This document shows positions 34,916 through 43,929 of a DNA stretch of 64,000 nucleotides, piece after piece. The stretch covers positions 72,672 to 136,671 of the forward strand of contig CAJUMA010000005.1 of assembly GCA_910587065.1 (NCBI GenBank), read 5' to 3'. The notes beneath the pieces were generated by a model. That model ran no database searches. It worked only from the letters and a program-made list of their open reading frames with translations, and had not been told where the DNA came from. Origin of the DNA: an uncultured Bacilli bacterium (lineage in GTDB: Bacteria > Bacillota_I > Bacilli_A > RF39 > UBA660). The position numbers and the translations under genes are program-made. Each line of letters opens with the position of its first letter. The stretch's first letter is position 1.

Positions 34916-36073
34916 CTATCTACTAAATAATACTTTTTCTGATTTATACTGCTTAATAATTATAAACAGAACCATAGATATAATTATTATTGTTGAAAGT
35001 AACATCAAAATTATGTTTAAAATATCAACATTTTTATTAGTAATATCTTCAAATAAAAGTGTGTAATTCAAAAATGGCACTAATGATAGCAAGTGTGATG
35101 AAGATATGTCAATCATAAACGCGATCATTCCTGGAAAAAAGGAAATAAATGTAAGGGGCGTTAGAGAACTTTGTGCTTCTTTAAATGATGAAGATTTACT
35201 TGCTATAGCGATACATAAACCGCTTATTAAGAATGAATAAGCAAAAATAACTATAAGGGCATACATAATACTCTCAATAGATAACATTAAACTTACTCCC
35301 TCATATATTTTAAACATTGAACCTGCTATATTAAGAGAAATTATAAATAATACTAAACTAAGTAAACCAGTTATAACGCTTGATACTGTAACACTTAAAA
35401 ATTTACCAATTATTATATCTCTTGCTTTAATAGGGAAAGTTAGAAGTGTTTCTAGTGTACCTCTTTCTTTTTCTCCTGCTGTTGTATCCGTTGCTGGATA
35501 AGTCGCCGAAACTGTTATCGCCATAATGATAAACAAAAAGCCGTAAGTCGTTATATATTTTGAAAAATAGTTTTCATTTTCTTTAGATGAAATATTTTCC
35601 TTAACGGTAATTAAATTAATTACTTCATCTGGATTAATCTTTTTATCACTTAAATATTCTCTTTGTAAATATTCTTTATAAGAAGCAAAATAAGCATTAA
35701 CTAAATTCAAAGAAAAATTTAAATTTTCATCTTCATCATTTGCATTTAAAGTATAATTATTACCATCCTTTAAAACATATAGATTAAGGTTGCCATTTTC
35801 ATATTCTTCTTTTAGTTCTTCATCACTTTTAACAACTACTTCAAATTCCAAATTTTCAGCAATACTCTTTTCTACTTCATTAAGCTCATAGTTAAAACCA
35901 ATTTTATTATATTCGGAAACATCTTTATTAATCTGCATATTAAATAAAGCTGACATGCCAATAATTAAAAGAGGAATTAAAATAGGTATAACTAACATCA
36001 TTGAAAGAGATTTTTTATCTCTAAATAATTCTTTTAATTCTTTTTTTAATATAGTATAGAGTTTCTTATTCAT
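34916..36073 (-). CDS. NatB-like ABC-2 permease
   Basis: The 385-residue product starts at the ATG at 36073, nine bases after GGAG. It has one N-terminal helix (ATLVIPILIPLLIIG-like, about 24-44), a large external domain, then five C-terminal helices. The AGEKERGTLETLLTFPI motif near 205 is typical of the NatB/YhaP group of Na+ or drug exporters. Its start overlaps the ATPase stop by eight bases. Substrate is not determined by sequence. Confidence 0.88.
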   Translation of the reverse strand: MNKKLYTILKKELKELFRDKKSLSMMLVIPILIPLLIIGMSALFNMQINKDVSEYNKIGFNYELNEVEKSIAENLEFEVVVKSDEELKEEYENGNLNLYVLKDGNNYTLNANDEDENLNFSLNLVNAYFASYKEYLQREYLSDKKINPDEVINLITVKENISSKENENYFSKYITTYGFLFIIMAITVSATYPATDTTAGEKERGTLETLLTFPIKARDIIIGKFLSVTVSSVITGLLSLVLFIISLNIAGSMFKIYEGVSLMLSIESIMYALIVIFAYSFLISGLCIAIASKSSSFKEAQSSLTPLTFISFFPGMIAFMIDISSSHLLSLVPFLNYTLLFEDITNKNVDILNIILMLLSTIIIISMVLFIIIKQYKSEKVLFSR

Positions 36074-36830
36074 TATAATCTTCTCCATTTCTTTCAATTA
36101 GCGCAAAAAATGCATCTCTTAAATTAGTTGTTTTCGTGTCTTTTTTTACTTTATCTGGAGTTCCCTCTTTTATTATTACACCTTTATTTATCATAATGAC
36201 ATAATCACATATATTTTCTGCTTCTTCCATATAGTGAGTTGAATAAAGTATGGTTTTATTCTTTTTCTTCTCTTCTTTTATGAAGTCAATTATAACTTGA
36301 CTTGATAATATATCAAGGCCACTTGTAGCTTCATCTAATATGTAGTACTTAGGATCATGAACCATACACCTTGCAATATTAACTCTTTGAGTTTGACCCG
36401 TCGATAAATTTCCTATTTTATTATACAAAAAATCTTCCATATTAAGGATTTTTGAAATATTCTTAATTCTTTTTTCTAAACTACTTGCCTCAACATCATA
36501 AAACTCTCCGCACATACGCATAAGTTCATAACAAGTAAGTGTATTATATATTTTTGTATTACCAGAAAGATAAGCAATATTCTTCTTTATTTCCAGTTCA
36601 TTTTTTTTAAACCCAAGCGAATCAAAAGTAACTTCTCCACTAGTTGGCTCTAATATTCCCCCTATCATACGAAGTAGAGTCGTTTTACCAGCACCATTAG
36701 GCCCAAGAATTCCAATTACTTCACCTTCCTTGGCTTTAAAAGTAATTCCATTATCAGCATAAAATTCTGTTCTTCTCTTCTTTTTGTCTGTTTTTACAAA
36801 CTTTTTCTTTAAATCAGTAACTTCTAACAT
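36066..36830 (-). CDS. NatA-like ABC transporter ATPase
   Basis: This 254-residue ATPase shows Walker A GPNGAGKTT near 45, signature LSTGQTQRVN near 146, Walker B YYILDEATSGLD near 168 and switch His in STHYMEEAE. The signature is LSTGQ rather than LSGGQ and the Walker B Pro is Ala, both common in the NatA group. GGAGG lies upstream of the ATG. It drives the permease encoded immediately downstream. Confidence 0.93.
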   Translation of the reverse strand: MLEVTDLKKKFVKTDKKKRRTEFYADNGITFKAKEGEVIGILGPNGAGKTTLLRMIGGILEPTSGEVTFDSLGFKKNELEIKKNIAYLSGNTKIYNTLTCYELMRMCGEFYDVEASSLEKRIKNISKILNMEDFLYNKIGNLSTGQTQRVNIARCMVHDPKYYILDEATSGLDILSSQVIIDFIKEEKKKNKTILYSTHYMEEAENICDYVIMINKGVIIKEGTPDKVKKDTKTTNLRDAFFALIERNGEDYNE

Positions 36831-36910
36831 AAATATTCCTCCTAAATATATTAGTTTTTTCCTAAAACTATATTAACACATAAAAGGAAAAAGCAAAATA
36901 TAAAATTTAT

Positions 36911-37543
36911 TTAATATTCTTTGTTTGAATATATTTTTTTAGAAATCTTGTATGAAACAAGAAATAAAATAACTACTCCAATTGGAATAAGATAAACTAA
37001 AATATCTTCAAGACTCTTTAATATATTACTAGCAATATTAATATTAATTCCTAACTTACTTAATAGTCCAAAGACAAGAGCAACACCAAAGACCGATAAA
37101 AATATACCAATTCGTCCTTTCTCAATACCAAATTTATAAATAATTGGATAAAATATAGTTTGAACTAGTAAAATTCCTAACCATGAGTAAAATGATATTT
37201 CCAAGATTTCCATTATATTTAAATTATTTTTTAATATTCCAGATATAATTGATAAAAGAACAGAAAATAAAACAGAAGCAATTTCAATAATCAAAGTTGA
37301 AATATACTTAGCTTTAACAGCATCACTTCTCCCATTGGGCAGTGTTCTAATAAAAGCATCGCTTTTATTGTATTCATCATAAGAAAATGTTGACATCATT
37401 AGCACAGCACTCATATAAACAGCAAAGAAAGAGAACTCCGATTGTCCGTTAATAGTCAAAAAAGAGAACACTAAAATAATTAGCAATAGACTTCTTAAAT
37501 TTCTCTTTACAATAAATAAATCTTTTTTTATTAATCCTATCAT
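36911..37543 (-). CDS. ABC-2 family permease, short type
   Basis: This 210-residue membrane protein has about six hydrophobic segments and no large external loop. RTLPNGRSDAVKAKYIST near residue 65 is typical of the small ABC-2 permeases linked to GntR-controlled ATPases (YtrC/YtrD-like or bacitracin-type). Its start overlaps the stop of the ATPase gene by four bases. Confidence 0.85.
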   Translation of the reverse strand: MIGLIKKDLFIVKRNLRSLLLIILVFSFLTINGQSEFSFFAVYMSAVLMMSTFSYDEYNKSDAFIRTLPNGRSDAVKAKYISTLIIEIASVLFSVLLSIISGILKNNLNIMEILEISFYSWLGILLVQTIFYPIIYKFGIEKGRIGIFLSVFGVALVFGLLSKLGININIASNILKSLEDILVYLIPIGVVILFLVSYKISKKIYSNKEY

Positions 37544-38406
37544 ATTCTATCACCCTTAATCATCATAATCATTAATTCTTCAATTGTAACCTTATCAACA
37601 ACACACTCTTTATATTTCTTCTTCACATTTCTTATGTTATTTACCAATACTTCACAATCATATTTGTTCATTTTATAAGAAATTATATCCTTATCATCTA
37701 TCTTAGAAAAATAATCTTTATCACATTTCAAAATTGCATAATTATCAATTATATTATCTCTCGTGTCATTTAATAAAATTGTTCCCTCATTTAAAAATAT
37801 TATATTATCAGCAATATGTTCTAAATCACTTGTAATATGCGTTGATAAAAGAATCGTATGTTCATCATCTTTTATAAAGCTTAAAAATATATCTAAAACC
37901 TCATTTCTCACGATTGGATCAAGACCACTTGTAGGCTCATCTAAAATCAGCAATTTAGGTTTATGAGCTAAGGCACAAGCTATCTCTAACTTTTTTCGCA
38001 TACCCTTTGATAAAGTCTTAATCTTCGAACTCTTTTCTAGTTTAAATTTTGATAAATAATCAAAGAAAAGGTTAGAATCCCAAGTTTCATAAACGCCTTT
38101 AAATATAGAATCTAAGTCACTCACCAATAAAACTTCTGGCATAAACATATCATCAAGAACGACTCCAATGTCATCTTTAATTTCATCTTCAAAAGAAGAC
38201 ATATCTTTACCAAATATTGAAACACTACCATCATCAATTTTTAAAATACCTAAAATGGATTTAATTAAAGTTGTTTTACCAGCACCATTTTCACCAATAA
38301 GTCCAACAATAGATCCTGATGGTATATCTAAATTAATATTATCAAGACTAAATCCTCCATTATAACTTTTCTTTAATTTTTTTATTTCAATTGCTTTATT
38401 CATCAT
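37540..38406 (-). CDS. ABC transporter ATPase of the GntR-linked type
   Basis: The product of about 288 residues has Walker A GENGAGKTT near 38, signature LSKGMRKK, Walker B LLILDEPTSGLDP and switch His in STHITSDLE. The start is ambiguous among GTG at 38412 and ATGs at 38409, 38406 and 38403. I prefer 38406 because it lies seven bases from GGAG. The first codons overlap the end of the GntR gene. The final 75 residues are the regulatory extension seen in YtrB-like ATPases. Confidence 0.93.
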   Translation of the reverse strand: MMNKAIEIKKLKKSYNGGFSLDNINLDIPSGSIVGLIGENGAGKTTLIKSILGILKIDDGSVSIFGKDMSSFEDEIKDDIGVVLDDMFMPEVLLVSDLDSIFKGVYETWDSNLFFDYLSKFKLEKSSKIKTLSKGMRKKLEIACALAHKPKLLILDEPTSGLDPIVRNEVLDIFLSFIKDDEHTILLSTHITSDLEHIADNIIFLNEGTILLNDTRDNIIDNYAILKCDKDYFSKIDDKDIISYKMNKYDCEVLVNNIRNVKKKYKECVVDKVTIEELMIMMIKGDRI

Positions 38407-38779
38407 CATCACTCTCCATTAAAAAATCAAATAAATCAATTAGTTCGCTTTTCTTTATATCATAAGTTTTTGATAATCTTATAATTTTATTTAAATGCTC
38501 TTCAATATCCCTTTTAGCTTGTTCTTTTGCCAGTTCAACATTCCTTGGTGCAACAAAGCTTCCTTTTCCTTGGACAGTTACTATATACCCTTCACTTTCA
38601 AGTTCATCATAAGCCTTCTTAATTGTCATAACACTAATTCTAATATCACTAGCAAGACTTCTTATAGAAGGAAGCATTTCATCCTCTGCCAGTACTCCGC
38701 TCATTATCTGCTCAATAATTGTATTTTTCAGCTGCTCATATATCGGAACAGCACTATTGTTACTTATTATTATTTTCAT
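38396..38779 (-). CDS. GntR-family repressor, YtrA subfamily
   Basis: This 127-residue protein has a winged HTH (PIYEQLKNTIIEQIMSGVL, LPSIRSLASDIRISVMTIKK, ELESEGYIVTVQGKGSFV) followed by only a short helical tail, the minimal YtrA layout with no effector domain. Members control adjacent ABC exporters and respond to wall-active drugs or stress. GAGGTAG precedes the ATG. It leads the ATPase and permease genes and lies just downstream of a palindromic promoter. Confidence 0.93.
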   Translation of the reverse strand: MKIIISNNSAVPIYEQLKNTIIEQIMSGVLAEDEMLPSIRSLASDIRISVMTIKKAYDELESEGYIVTVQGKGSFVAPRNVELAKEQAKRDIEEHLNKIIRLSKTYDIKKSELIDLFDFLMESDDDE

Positions 38780-38790
38780 CTACCTCACCC

Positions 38791-38832
38791 AATTGTTATA
38801 TACAGTATATAACAGTATATAACAATTGTCAA
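38791..38832 (-). promoter_or_regulatory. GntR-operon promoter embedded in a palindromic operator
   Basis: Minus-strand -35 TTGACA (38832-38827) and -10 TATACT (38809-38804) have a 17-base gap. AATTGTTATATAC at 38791-38803 is the inverted complement of 38815-38827, with an 11-base centre that repeats AGTATATAAC. The operator thus covers the whole promoter core, fitting autorepression by the GntR protein. Confidence 0.75.
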
Positions 38833-38849
38833 TAAAAATATAAACATAA

Positions 38850-38880
38850 AAAAAGTATTACTTAAAAGTAACACTTATAT
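38850..38880 (-). terminator. Terminator of the 38875 gene
   Basis: On the minus strand AAGTGTTACTT pairs with AAGTAATACTT (with a G-U pair), followed by a run of seven T. Confidence 0.7.
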
Positions 38881-39306
38881 TCTTGGTTTTAATGACTGCT
38901 GTTCTAATGATTTTCTATGTTCAATTTCAGCATTTAATATTTCAATTCCCATAGAAGAGGTCTCGTTTGCTATAGCTAATACCTCTAATAGAGAAGACAA
39001 ATGTAAATTTGTAAAAGCATGTCTTTTAAAGCGAGTTAATCTATCAATTGTTGTTCCATTACCATTACTAAGTAAAAATTGCGAAAAATCTCCAAAAGAT
39101 TCAACATCATTTTGAATTGCTTTTAAATATTCAATATTTAATGCTAAATCAGTATCACTCAATTCTTTAGCACTATCTAAAAAATTTTCTCTTATATATT
39201 CAATATGAGCTTCTTTCATTTCGTCCTCTGACTCATAAGGTAAAACTCTTGTCGCATATTCAATCATTCCTGAAATCATATAGTTGGGCTTATCTATTAT
39301 TCCCAT
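38875..39306 (-). CDS. Protein of unknown function
   Basis: This 143-residue soluble protein is mostly helical and acidic at its start (ESEDEMKEAHIEYIREN). No membrane segment, Cys cluster or nucleotide motif was seen. AAGGAGGAATAAGTTATG is a strong ribosome site. It is a single-gene unit between the tRNA-Met gene and the GntR operon, with its own terminator. Confidence 0.7.
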   Translation of the reverse strand: MGIIDKPNYMISGMIEYATRVLPYESEDEMKEAHIEYIRENFLDSAKELSDTDLALNIEYLKAIQNDVESFGDFSQFLLSNGNGTTIDRLTRFKRHAFTNLHLSSLLEVLAIANETSSMGIEILNAEIEHRKSLEQQSLKPRI

Positions 39307-39390
39307 AACTTATTCCTCCTTAAAATTATAGTTATAATAACACTTAAGAAAAATAATTACAAGTATAAAAAAACTAACTTTCTTAATTAA

Positions 39391-39418
39391 CAAAAAAAAG
39401 ACTTTCCATAAGTCCTTT
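39391..39418 (-). terminator. Terminator downstream of tRNA-Met
   Basis: Minus-strand AGGACTT pairs with AAGTCT (39399-39416), followed by eight T. A second small hairpin, GTTCG/CGAAC, lies between it and the tRNA at 39426-39441. Confidence 0.6.
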
Positions 39419-39452
39419 ATTTAAAGTTCGAAATGTCGAACAAACTTTACAT

Positions 39453-39529
39453 TGGTAGCGACGGAGGGGATCGAACCCCCGACCTACCGGGTATGAACCG
39501 GTCGCTCTAGCCAGCTGAGCTACATCGCC
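39453..39529 (-). tRNA. tRNA-Met (CAT), elongator type
   Basis: The minus strand folds as a complete 77-base tRNA including an encoded CCA end (39455-39453). Acceptor GGCGATG pairs with CGTCGCT including G-U pairs. The anticodon loop TTCATAC gives CAT. The T arm is GGGGGTTCGATCCCC. The anticodon stem lacks the three G-C pairs of the initiator tRNA, and the sequence closely follows the elongator Met tRNA of Bacillus. Confidence 0.93.
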
Positions 39530-39586
39530 ATATCAACACAAGCAATATTAATATATCATATTAACTTGTGTTTGGCAACAAATTTT

Positions 39587-40480
39587 TTAGTTCTTTTTAC
39601 AATAAAGAGTTAATCCATTATCAAGTTTTATTCTTATTGCATAGCCAATAATTAATCCATATTTATTATAAACTTCAATAAATTGTGAATCTGTAATCAA
39701 GTTATTAATATAAAGGGGATCTATATAATTATGTAAGTCACTTCCAGAAACTTCCATTAGTTCTGTATAAGCATCTGATTCATCAATCTCATTTGGATCA
39801 TATCCCTTACTAAATTTAATAATCATTTCCTTTTTCCAGTCATCAAACGCTGGTTCAATATGATGAATATTTAAATCGGCCTCTTTCATCTTTGTTAAAT
39901 TAAAACCTTCTTTAACGTTTAAAGTAACTTCCTTTTTTATGGAATTATTTGCACTGTCACTCACTCTTATCTCAAGTTTATAAGAGCCAACCTTTTTATT
40001 AAGATTTTCACTATCTCCATTTACATATTCTACTTTACAAGGCTTTGAATAATCATCACACAAGGTTACAAAGTCATCAGGTAAAAACTCTTCATCCACA
40101 CCAACTGTTAAATCACTTACCTCTACCTTAGGTGCAACTGTATCAATCACTTTTATGTGACCAATCTTAGTAATATTCTTGTATTTTATTTTAAAGGTAT
40201 AATCGCCGACCTTATTTAAAATACCATCTTCTTGCTGAACTCCTGAAAACATCATTGTATAATCATCTTCATCAACGACTTTATTTTTAACAAAATCACG
40301 AACATCATTAGAAAGAACTGTACCAACTTCAAATTTTAAATCTTTCTTTATATTCAATGTATAACGAGTTCTAGCATAAAATAAGATTCCAAGTACTAAA
40401 ACAAAAACGAACACTAAACAAATTATAACAACCTTAGTTTTACGAGGATTTGACTCCTCAAAATAAAAATCTTGATCCAT
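39587..40480 (-). CDS. Membrane-anchored protein with Ig-like repeats
   Basis: This 297-residue protein has a cytoplasmic start, one hydrophobic anchor (about 17-36) and an external part. Two beta-sandwich-like repeats follow (about 42-110 and 118-190). The second has the VKVSDLTVGVDEEFLPDD-type and VGSYKLEIRVSDSANN patterns of bacterial Ig-like/DUF5011 domains. The C-terminal 100 residues are unrecognised. Two Cys (136, 143 region) could form a disulphide. A role at the cell surface is inferred. It shares an operon with the 40495 gene. Confidence 0.75.
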   Translation of the reverse strand: MDQDFYFEESNPRKTKVVIICLVFVFVLVLGILFYARTRYTLNIKKDLKFEVGTVLSNDVRDFVKNKVVDEDDYTMMFSGVQQEDGILNKVGDYTFKIKYKNITKIGHIKVIDTVAPKVEVSDLTVGVDEEFLPDDFVTLCDDYSKPCKVEYVNGDSENLNKKVGSYKLEIRVSDSANNSIKKEVTLNVKEGFNLTKMKEADLNIHHIEPAFDDWKKEMIIKFSKGYDPNEIDESDAYTELMEVSGSDLHNYIDPLYINNLITDSQFIEVYNKYGLIIGYAIRIKLDNGLTLYCKKN

Positions 40481-40494
40481 AAATTAACTCCTTT

Positions 40495-40851
40495 CTATAT
40501 CCATCTTGAAAAATAAATATTTCTTGTATATCCTTCTTCATAATTATCAAAAACCTTAATTATCCAACTAACTATTGCGGATAAAATATCTTCGCCTTTT
40601 CTAATCTTTATCTTTTGCATTTCTGATTTTAATTCTTTTCTAAAAATATAGTCATCAATATATTTACTTAGAATAGAATCAAGTTGCTCCAATTTAGCAA
40701 TTTCGCGTTTATCAGAAATATCAACTTTAAACACATAATCTTGATAAACATCAATTAATTTCTCTGATAATTTATCATCTTCTAAATATTCAAAATCAAC
40801 AATTCGATAAAAATTTGGACAATGACGTAATACTTGCTTATTTTTTTTCAT
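40495..40851 (-). CDS. Small protein of unknown function
   Basis: This 118-residue charged, helical protein begins MKKNKQVLRHCPNFYRIVDF and ends in an aromatic-rich tail (YEEGYTRNIYFSRWI). There is no signal peptide or recognised motif. It precedes the Ig-like membrane protein gene by 14 bases, so they are probably co-transcribed. Confidence 0.65.
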   Translation of the reverse strand: MKKNKQVLRHCPNFYRIVDFEYLEDDKLSEKLIDVYQDYVFKVDISDKREIAKLEQLDSILSKYIDDYIFRKELKSEMQKIKIRKGEDILSAIVSWIIKVFDNYEEGYTRNIYFSRWI

Positions 40852-40910
40852 AAGTACCTCACATTATAATTATACAAAATAATAGTAGATTTGTATAGAT
40901 AAAATCAAAT

Positions 40911-40932
40911 AAAAAAACACCTAACAAGGTGT
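40911..40932 (-). terminator. Terminator of the rpmF operon
   Basis: ACACCT (40917-40922) and AGGTGT (40927-40932) form a perfect stem with a four-base loop; seven T follow on the minus strand. Confidence 0.85.
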
Positions 40933-40965
40933 CTAATCTGCGCGCGTTTTTATATTAAAGTTTAA

Positions 40966-41151
40966 TTAGTCCTCTTTTTTAGTTGCAATTACTTCTTTTC
41001 CTTTGTAATTTCCACACTCGGGACATGCTCTATGTGCTTTAATAGGAGCACCACATTTAGGACAAGATATTACTCCAGGTAATTCTCTCTTTAAATGAGT
41101 ACGACGCATTCTCTTTTTAGTTTTACTAGTTCTTCTAAATGGAACTGCCAT
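40966..41151 (-). CDS. rpmF: 50S ribosomal protein L32
   Basis: The 61-residue product begins [19 protein letters not shown] and carries CPKCG and CPECG pairs that bind zinc, the four-Cys form of L32. The length and sequence are typical. AAGGAG precedes the ATG. It is the last gene after the DUF177 gene, the widely conserved yceD-rpmF order. Confidence 0.97.
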   Translation of the reverse strand: MAVPFRRTSKTKKRMRRTHLKRELPGVISCPKCGAPIKAHRACPECGNYKGKEVIATKKED

Positions 41152-41175
41152 AATTTCACTCCTTCCTTAAGTCTT

Positions 41176-41589
41176 TTATTCACTAACTAACTCCCAGCCA
41201 TCACCGTAAGTTTTAGTTACACTTATGCCCTCTTTGACAACCCTCATAGGGACTTCCGATACAATATTTTCCCATAAAAATGGCAAAATATCAAGTGTAT
41301 TTTTGTTTTTTAAATAAAAATCATTAAAATTTCCTAAAATTTCTTCAATATTTGTCTTAAAGTCATATAAAACATCTTCAAGAGTTATCGCACAAGGAAG
41401 AATAAATGTACCAGACACTTCTAAATTAGTCTCAATCTCATCTAAGTTATTTATACTTATCGTGCCAGTTACTTTAACATCTTTAATTTCTCTTACATCC
41501 ATATTTCGATAAAAATCACTAGGAAAATCAACAAATTCATCAATGTCCAAATAATTATAATTATTTAGTTTAAATAAATCTATTTTCAT
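41176..41589 (-). CDS. YceD/DUF177-family protein
   Basis: This 137-residue protein shows the DUF177 core (VTGTISINNLDEIETNLEVSG, then LPCAITLEDV) and an ENIVSEVPMRVV segment near the end. The bacterial and plant family supports 23S rRNA or L32-linked ribosome assembly. It lies 24 bases before rpmF. It is shorter than some relatives and lacks a clear LDPRLAKL-type tail, but the frame is closed normally. Confidence 0.85.
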   Translation of the reverse strand: MKIDLFKLNNYNYLDIDEFVDFPSDFYRNMDVREIKDVKVTGTISINNLDEIETNLEVSGTFILPCAITLEDVLYDFKTNIEEILGNFNDFYLKNKNTLDILPFLWENIVSEVPMRVVKEGISVTKTYGDGWELVSE

Positions 41590-41591
41590 AT

Positions 41592-41804
41592 CTATTTGTT
41601 CATTCTATTCATTTGCGCCATAACTTGTTTAACTTGTTTAGAATTAGGTTTACGACCCATACTAGTCATTAATGCTGTAATCATTTGTTCATTTATTGGG
41701 GGATTCTTTTTAAAGTATCCCTTCATAAAATGTCTTGCTAAGAAAAATCCAATAACTGCACCAATTACAAGACCTATCACTACTAATATAATATCATGTA
41801 ACAT
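41592..41804 (-). CDS. YneF-like (UPF0154) membrane protein
   Basis: The 70-residue protein has one N-terminal membrane helix (about 4-24, IILVVIGLVIGAVIGFFLARHFM). The conserved tail FKKNPPINEQMITALMTSMG, then RKPNSKQVKQVMAQM, is specific to UPF0154/YneF. The function is unknown. GGAGATG precedes the start. It lies two bases before the DUF177 gene, probably in the same transcript. Confidence 0.92.
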   Translation of the reverse strand: MLHDIILVVIGLVIGAVIGFFLARHFMKGYFKKNPPINEQMITALMTSMGRKPNSKQVKQVMAQMNRMNK

Positions 41805-41842
41805 AATATCATCTCCTATAAACCATTATATCATAAATTCCT

Positions 41843-43846
41843 CTATTCATAAACAATAAGTTCATGCTGAGCACGAGTTACAGCTACGTAATATAAATAT
41901 TTGTCATGAGAAAAATTATTAACGATAATAGCTGAATCAAATTCAAGACCTTTAACACCATATGCTGGAGCTACTATCAAATGTTTATCAAATTTCTCGG
42001 TTGTTACATCAATAACACAAACTTCTTTATATACCGTCTTTAAACCATCTGCAATAATTCGTGCTTCATCTATACTTTTTGTAATAACAGCAACACTTTT
42101 ATACTTCTTTTTTAAATATCTTATATCCCTGCCAATATGTTTAAGCTCACTCATCTCTCTTTTTAAAACAGGTAAATTAACATTTTTACGTATCGCGCTT
42201 ACATGATTTAAATTAAGTATTGAATTAGCATATTCAATTATTTCAGGAGAAGATCTATAAGTCTTAGTAAGTTCAAAATATTCACTATTAGTATCAAATA
42301 TATTAAGTAAAATTTCTAAAGTATCATACTTATAAAAAGGATTAACCGTTTGATTAACATCACCTAGTATTGTAAAATGAGCATTTTTAAATATTCTTTT
42401 TAATATTTTATATTGCAAGTATGTATAGTCTTGGGCCTCATCAATAACTACTTCGCGCATAGCAACTTGATAAGGAAATCCCTCAAGCAAACACTTCATA
42501 TAAATATAGGGTGTTGCATCTTCATAATTAATAATACTACCCTCCAAATTCCTCATATTTTCATTTTTACGATACATGTAAGGATAAGCATCTTTAAAAA
42601 TAGCGGAATCATAGAAAAACTTATACACTTCATTAAAATCATATTTAAAGTTACTTATCTTCAATAAGGCTTTTTTAAGTAATGGAAGCATTGAATCTTT
42701 GCCCTTATAATAAGTATTGTTAATTTTTTCTGCAATTAAATCTACTCTTTCAAAAAGAGGTTTATTTTCATATCTAACATGTAAAAGTTCATTTAACTCT
42801 TCCATTGGAACTTTCTTTTCCCTATATTCTAAATCTTTTAAAAACCTAGCAGCTTTTGTATAAAAGTTTGTAAAAGCCTCAATTGCTGGTATTATATCAT
42901 CGCTTAATTTAAATTTTATAAGATCATTATCTTGTCTTTTGCCTTTGTAATATCTTTCAACAAAAGAAGAATACGCTTCGACACTATTGTATTCAGAAAT
43001 AAATGTAGAGGCAAAAGAATGATAAGTAGTCTGCAATGTATTATCTTCACCTAAATCAGGCAACACCTCACTAATATATTCAGTAAATACATTGTTTGGA
43101 GAGAATATTAAAACATTACCACTTGTTAAATATTCAAGTTTATATAAAAGGAAAGCGATTCTATGGAGAGCAACACTTGTTTTTCCAGACCCTGCAATGC
43201 CTTGAACAACAATTGTATCATTTTTACTGTTTCTTATAACCTCATTTTGTTCAGCCTGAATAGTATTAACAATATTTTTCATTTTATCACTACTTGTTTG
43301 AGCTAAAACATCTTGAAGTAATTCATCATCAATATTAACAGTTGTATCAAAAACATGTTTAAGAGTTGCATCTTCTATCTTATATTGGCGTTTACGAGTT
43401 ATATTTCCCTCTTCACTTCCTCCTGGACTAGAATACTCGGCATGTCCAAGGCCATAGTCATAAAACAAACTACATATTGGAGCACGCCAGTCACAAACCA
43501 AATAATCAGTATCCTTCTTCACGGCCGTAATACCAATGTATATTGGTTCATCATTAAATATAATTGAAGCAAAATAAGGACTATTTTTTATTTTATGTAA
43601 TCTTCGAACTTTTTTAGTTTTGTCATTTAAAAGAGCAATTTTTAAATCATTATCACGAACGAAGGCATAACGTTCTCCTTTATCCATTTCTTGTTCCATT
43701 TCCCAACGTAATCTTTGAAATTCTTTTAACTCTTCTCCTTCATCCGTTATCTTTATACCATAATCCTCTATTTGTTTATTTATTTCACTTACAGTTTCAC
43801 TTAGATAAGCACTCTCCTGTTTTAAATCTGTTTCTGATAAATCCAT
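41843..43846 (-). CDS. helD: UvrD-like ATPase HelD (RNA polymerase recycling)
   Basis: This 667-residue protein has an N-terminal coiled arm (about 1-70), then RAPICSLFYDYGLG near 120, Walker A GIAGSGKTSVALHR near 215, VVIDEAQDYT near 475, GDVNQTVNP, TYRSSPEI and a final AVTRAQHELI. This matches HelD, which removes RNA polymerase from stalled complexes, rather than a DNA helicase of the PcrA type. GGAGGTAAC precedes the ATG. Length is slightly short for the group. Confidence 0.9.
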   Translation of the reverse strand: MDLSETDLKQESAYLSETVSEINKQIEDYGIKITDEGEELKEFQRLRWEMEQEMDKGERYAFVRDNDLKIALLNDKTKKVRRLHKIKNSPYFASIIFNDEPIYIGITAVKKDTDYLVCDWRAPICSLFYDYGLGHAEYSSPGGSEEGNITRKRQYKIEDATLKHVFDTTVNIDDELLQDVLAQTSSDKMKNIVNTIQAEQNEVIRNSKNDTIVVQGIAGSGKTSVALHRIAFLLYKLEYLTSGNVLIFSPNNVFTEYISEVLPDLGEDNTLQTTYHSFASTFISEYNSVEAYSSFVERYYKGKRQDNDLIKFKLSDDIIPAIEAFTNFYTKAARFLKDLEYREKKVPMEELNELLHVRYENKPLFERVDLIAEKINNTYYKGKDSMLPLLKKALLKISNFKYDFNEVYKFFYDSAIFKDAYPYMYRKNENMRNLEGSIINYEDATPYIYMKCLLEGFPYQVAMREVVIDEAQDYTYLQYKILKRIFKNAHFTILGDVNQTVNPFYKYDTLEILLNIFDTNSEYFELTKTYRSSPEIIEYANSILNLNHVSAIRKNVNLPVLKREMSELKHIGRDIRYLKKKYKSVAVITKSIDEARIIADGLKTVYKEVCVIDVTTEKFDKHLIVAPAYGVKGLEFDSAIIVNNFSHDKYLYYVAVTRAQHELIVYE

Positions 43847-43929
43847 TTTGTTACCTCCAATTATTACAAAACTAAATTAATTATATAAAACAGCAAAAAA
43901 AAATGCAATAAAACTATATTACACTTTAC

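Noticed and set aside
36841..36885. Imperfect inverted repeat before the NatA-like gene
   Set aside because: Stem TAGTTTT/AAAACTA is A/T-rich and common by chance here; no regulator gene adjoins it.
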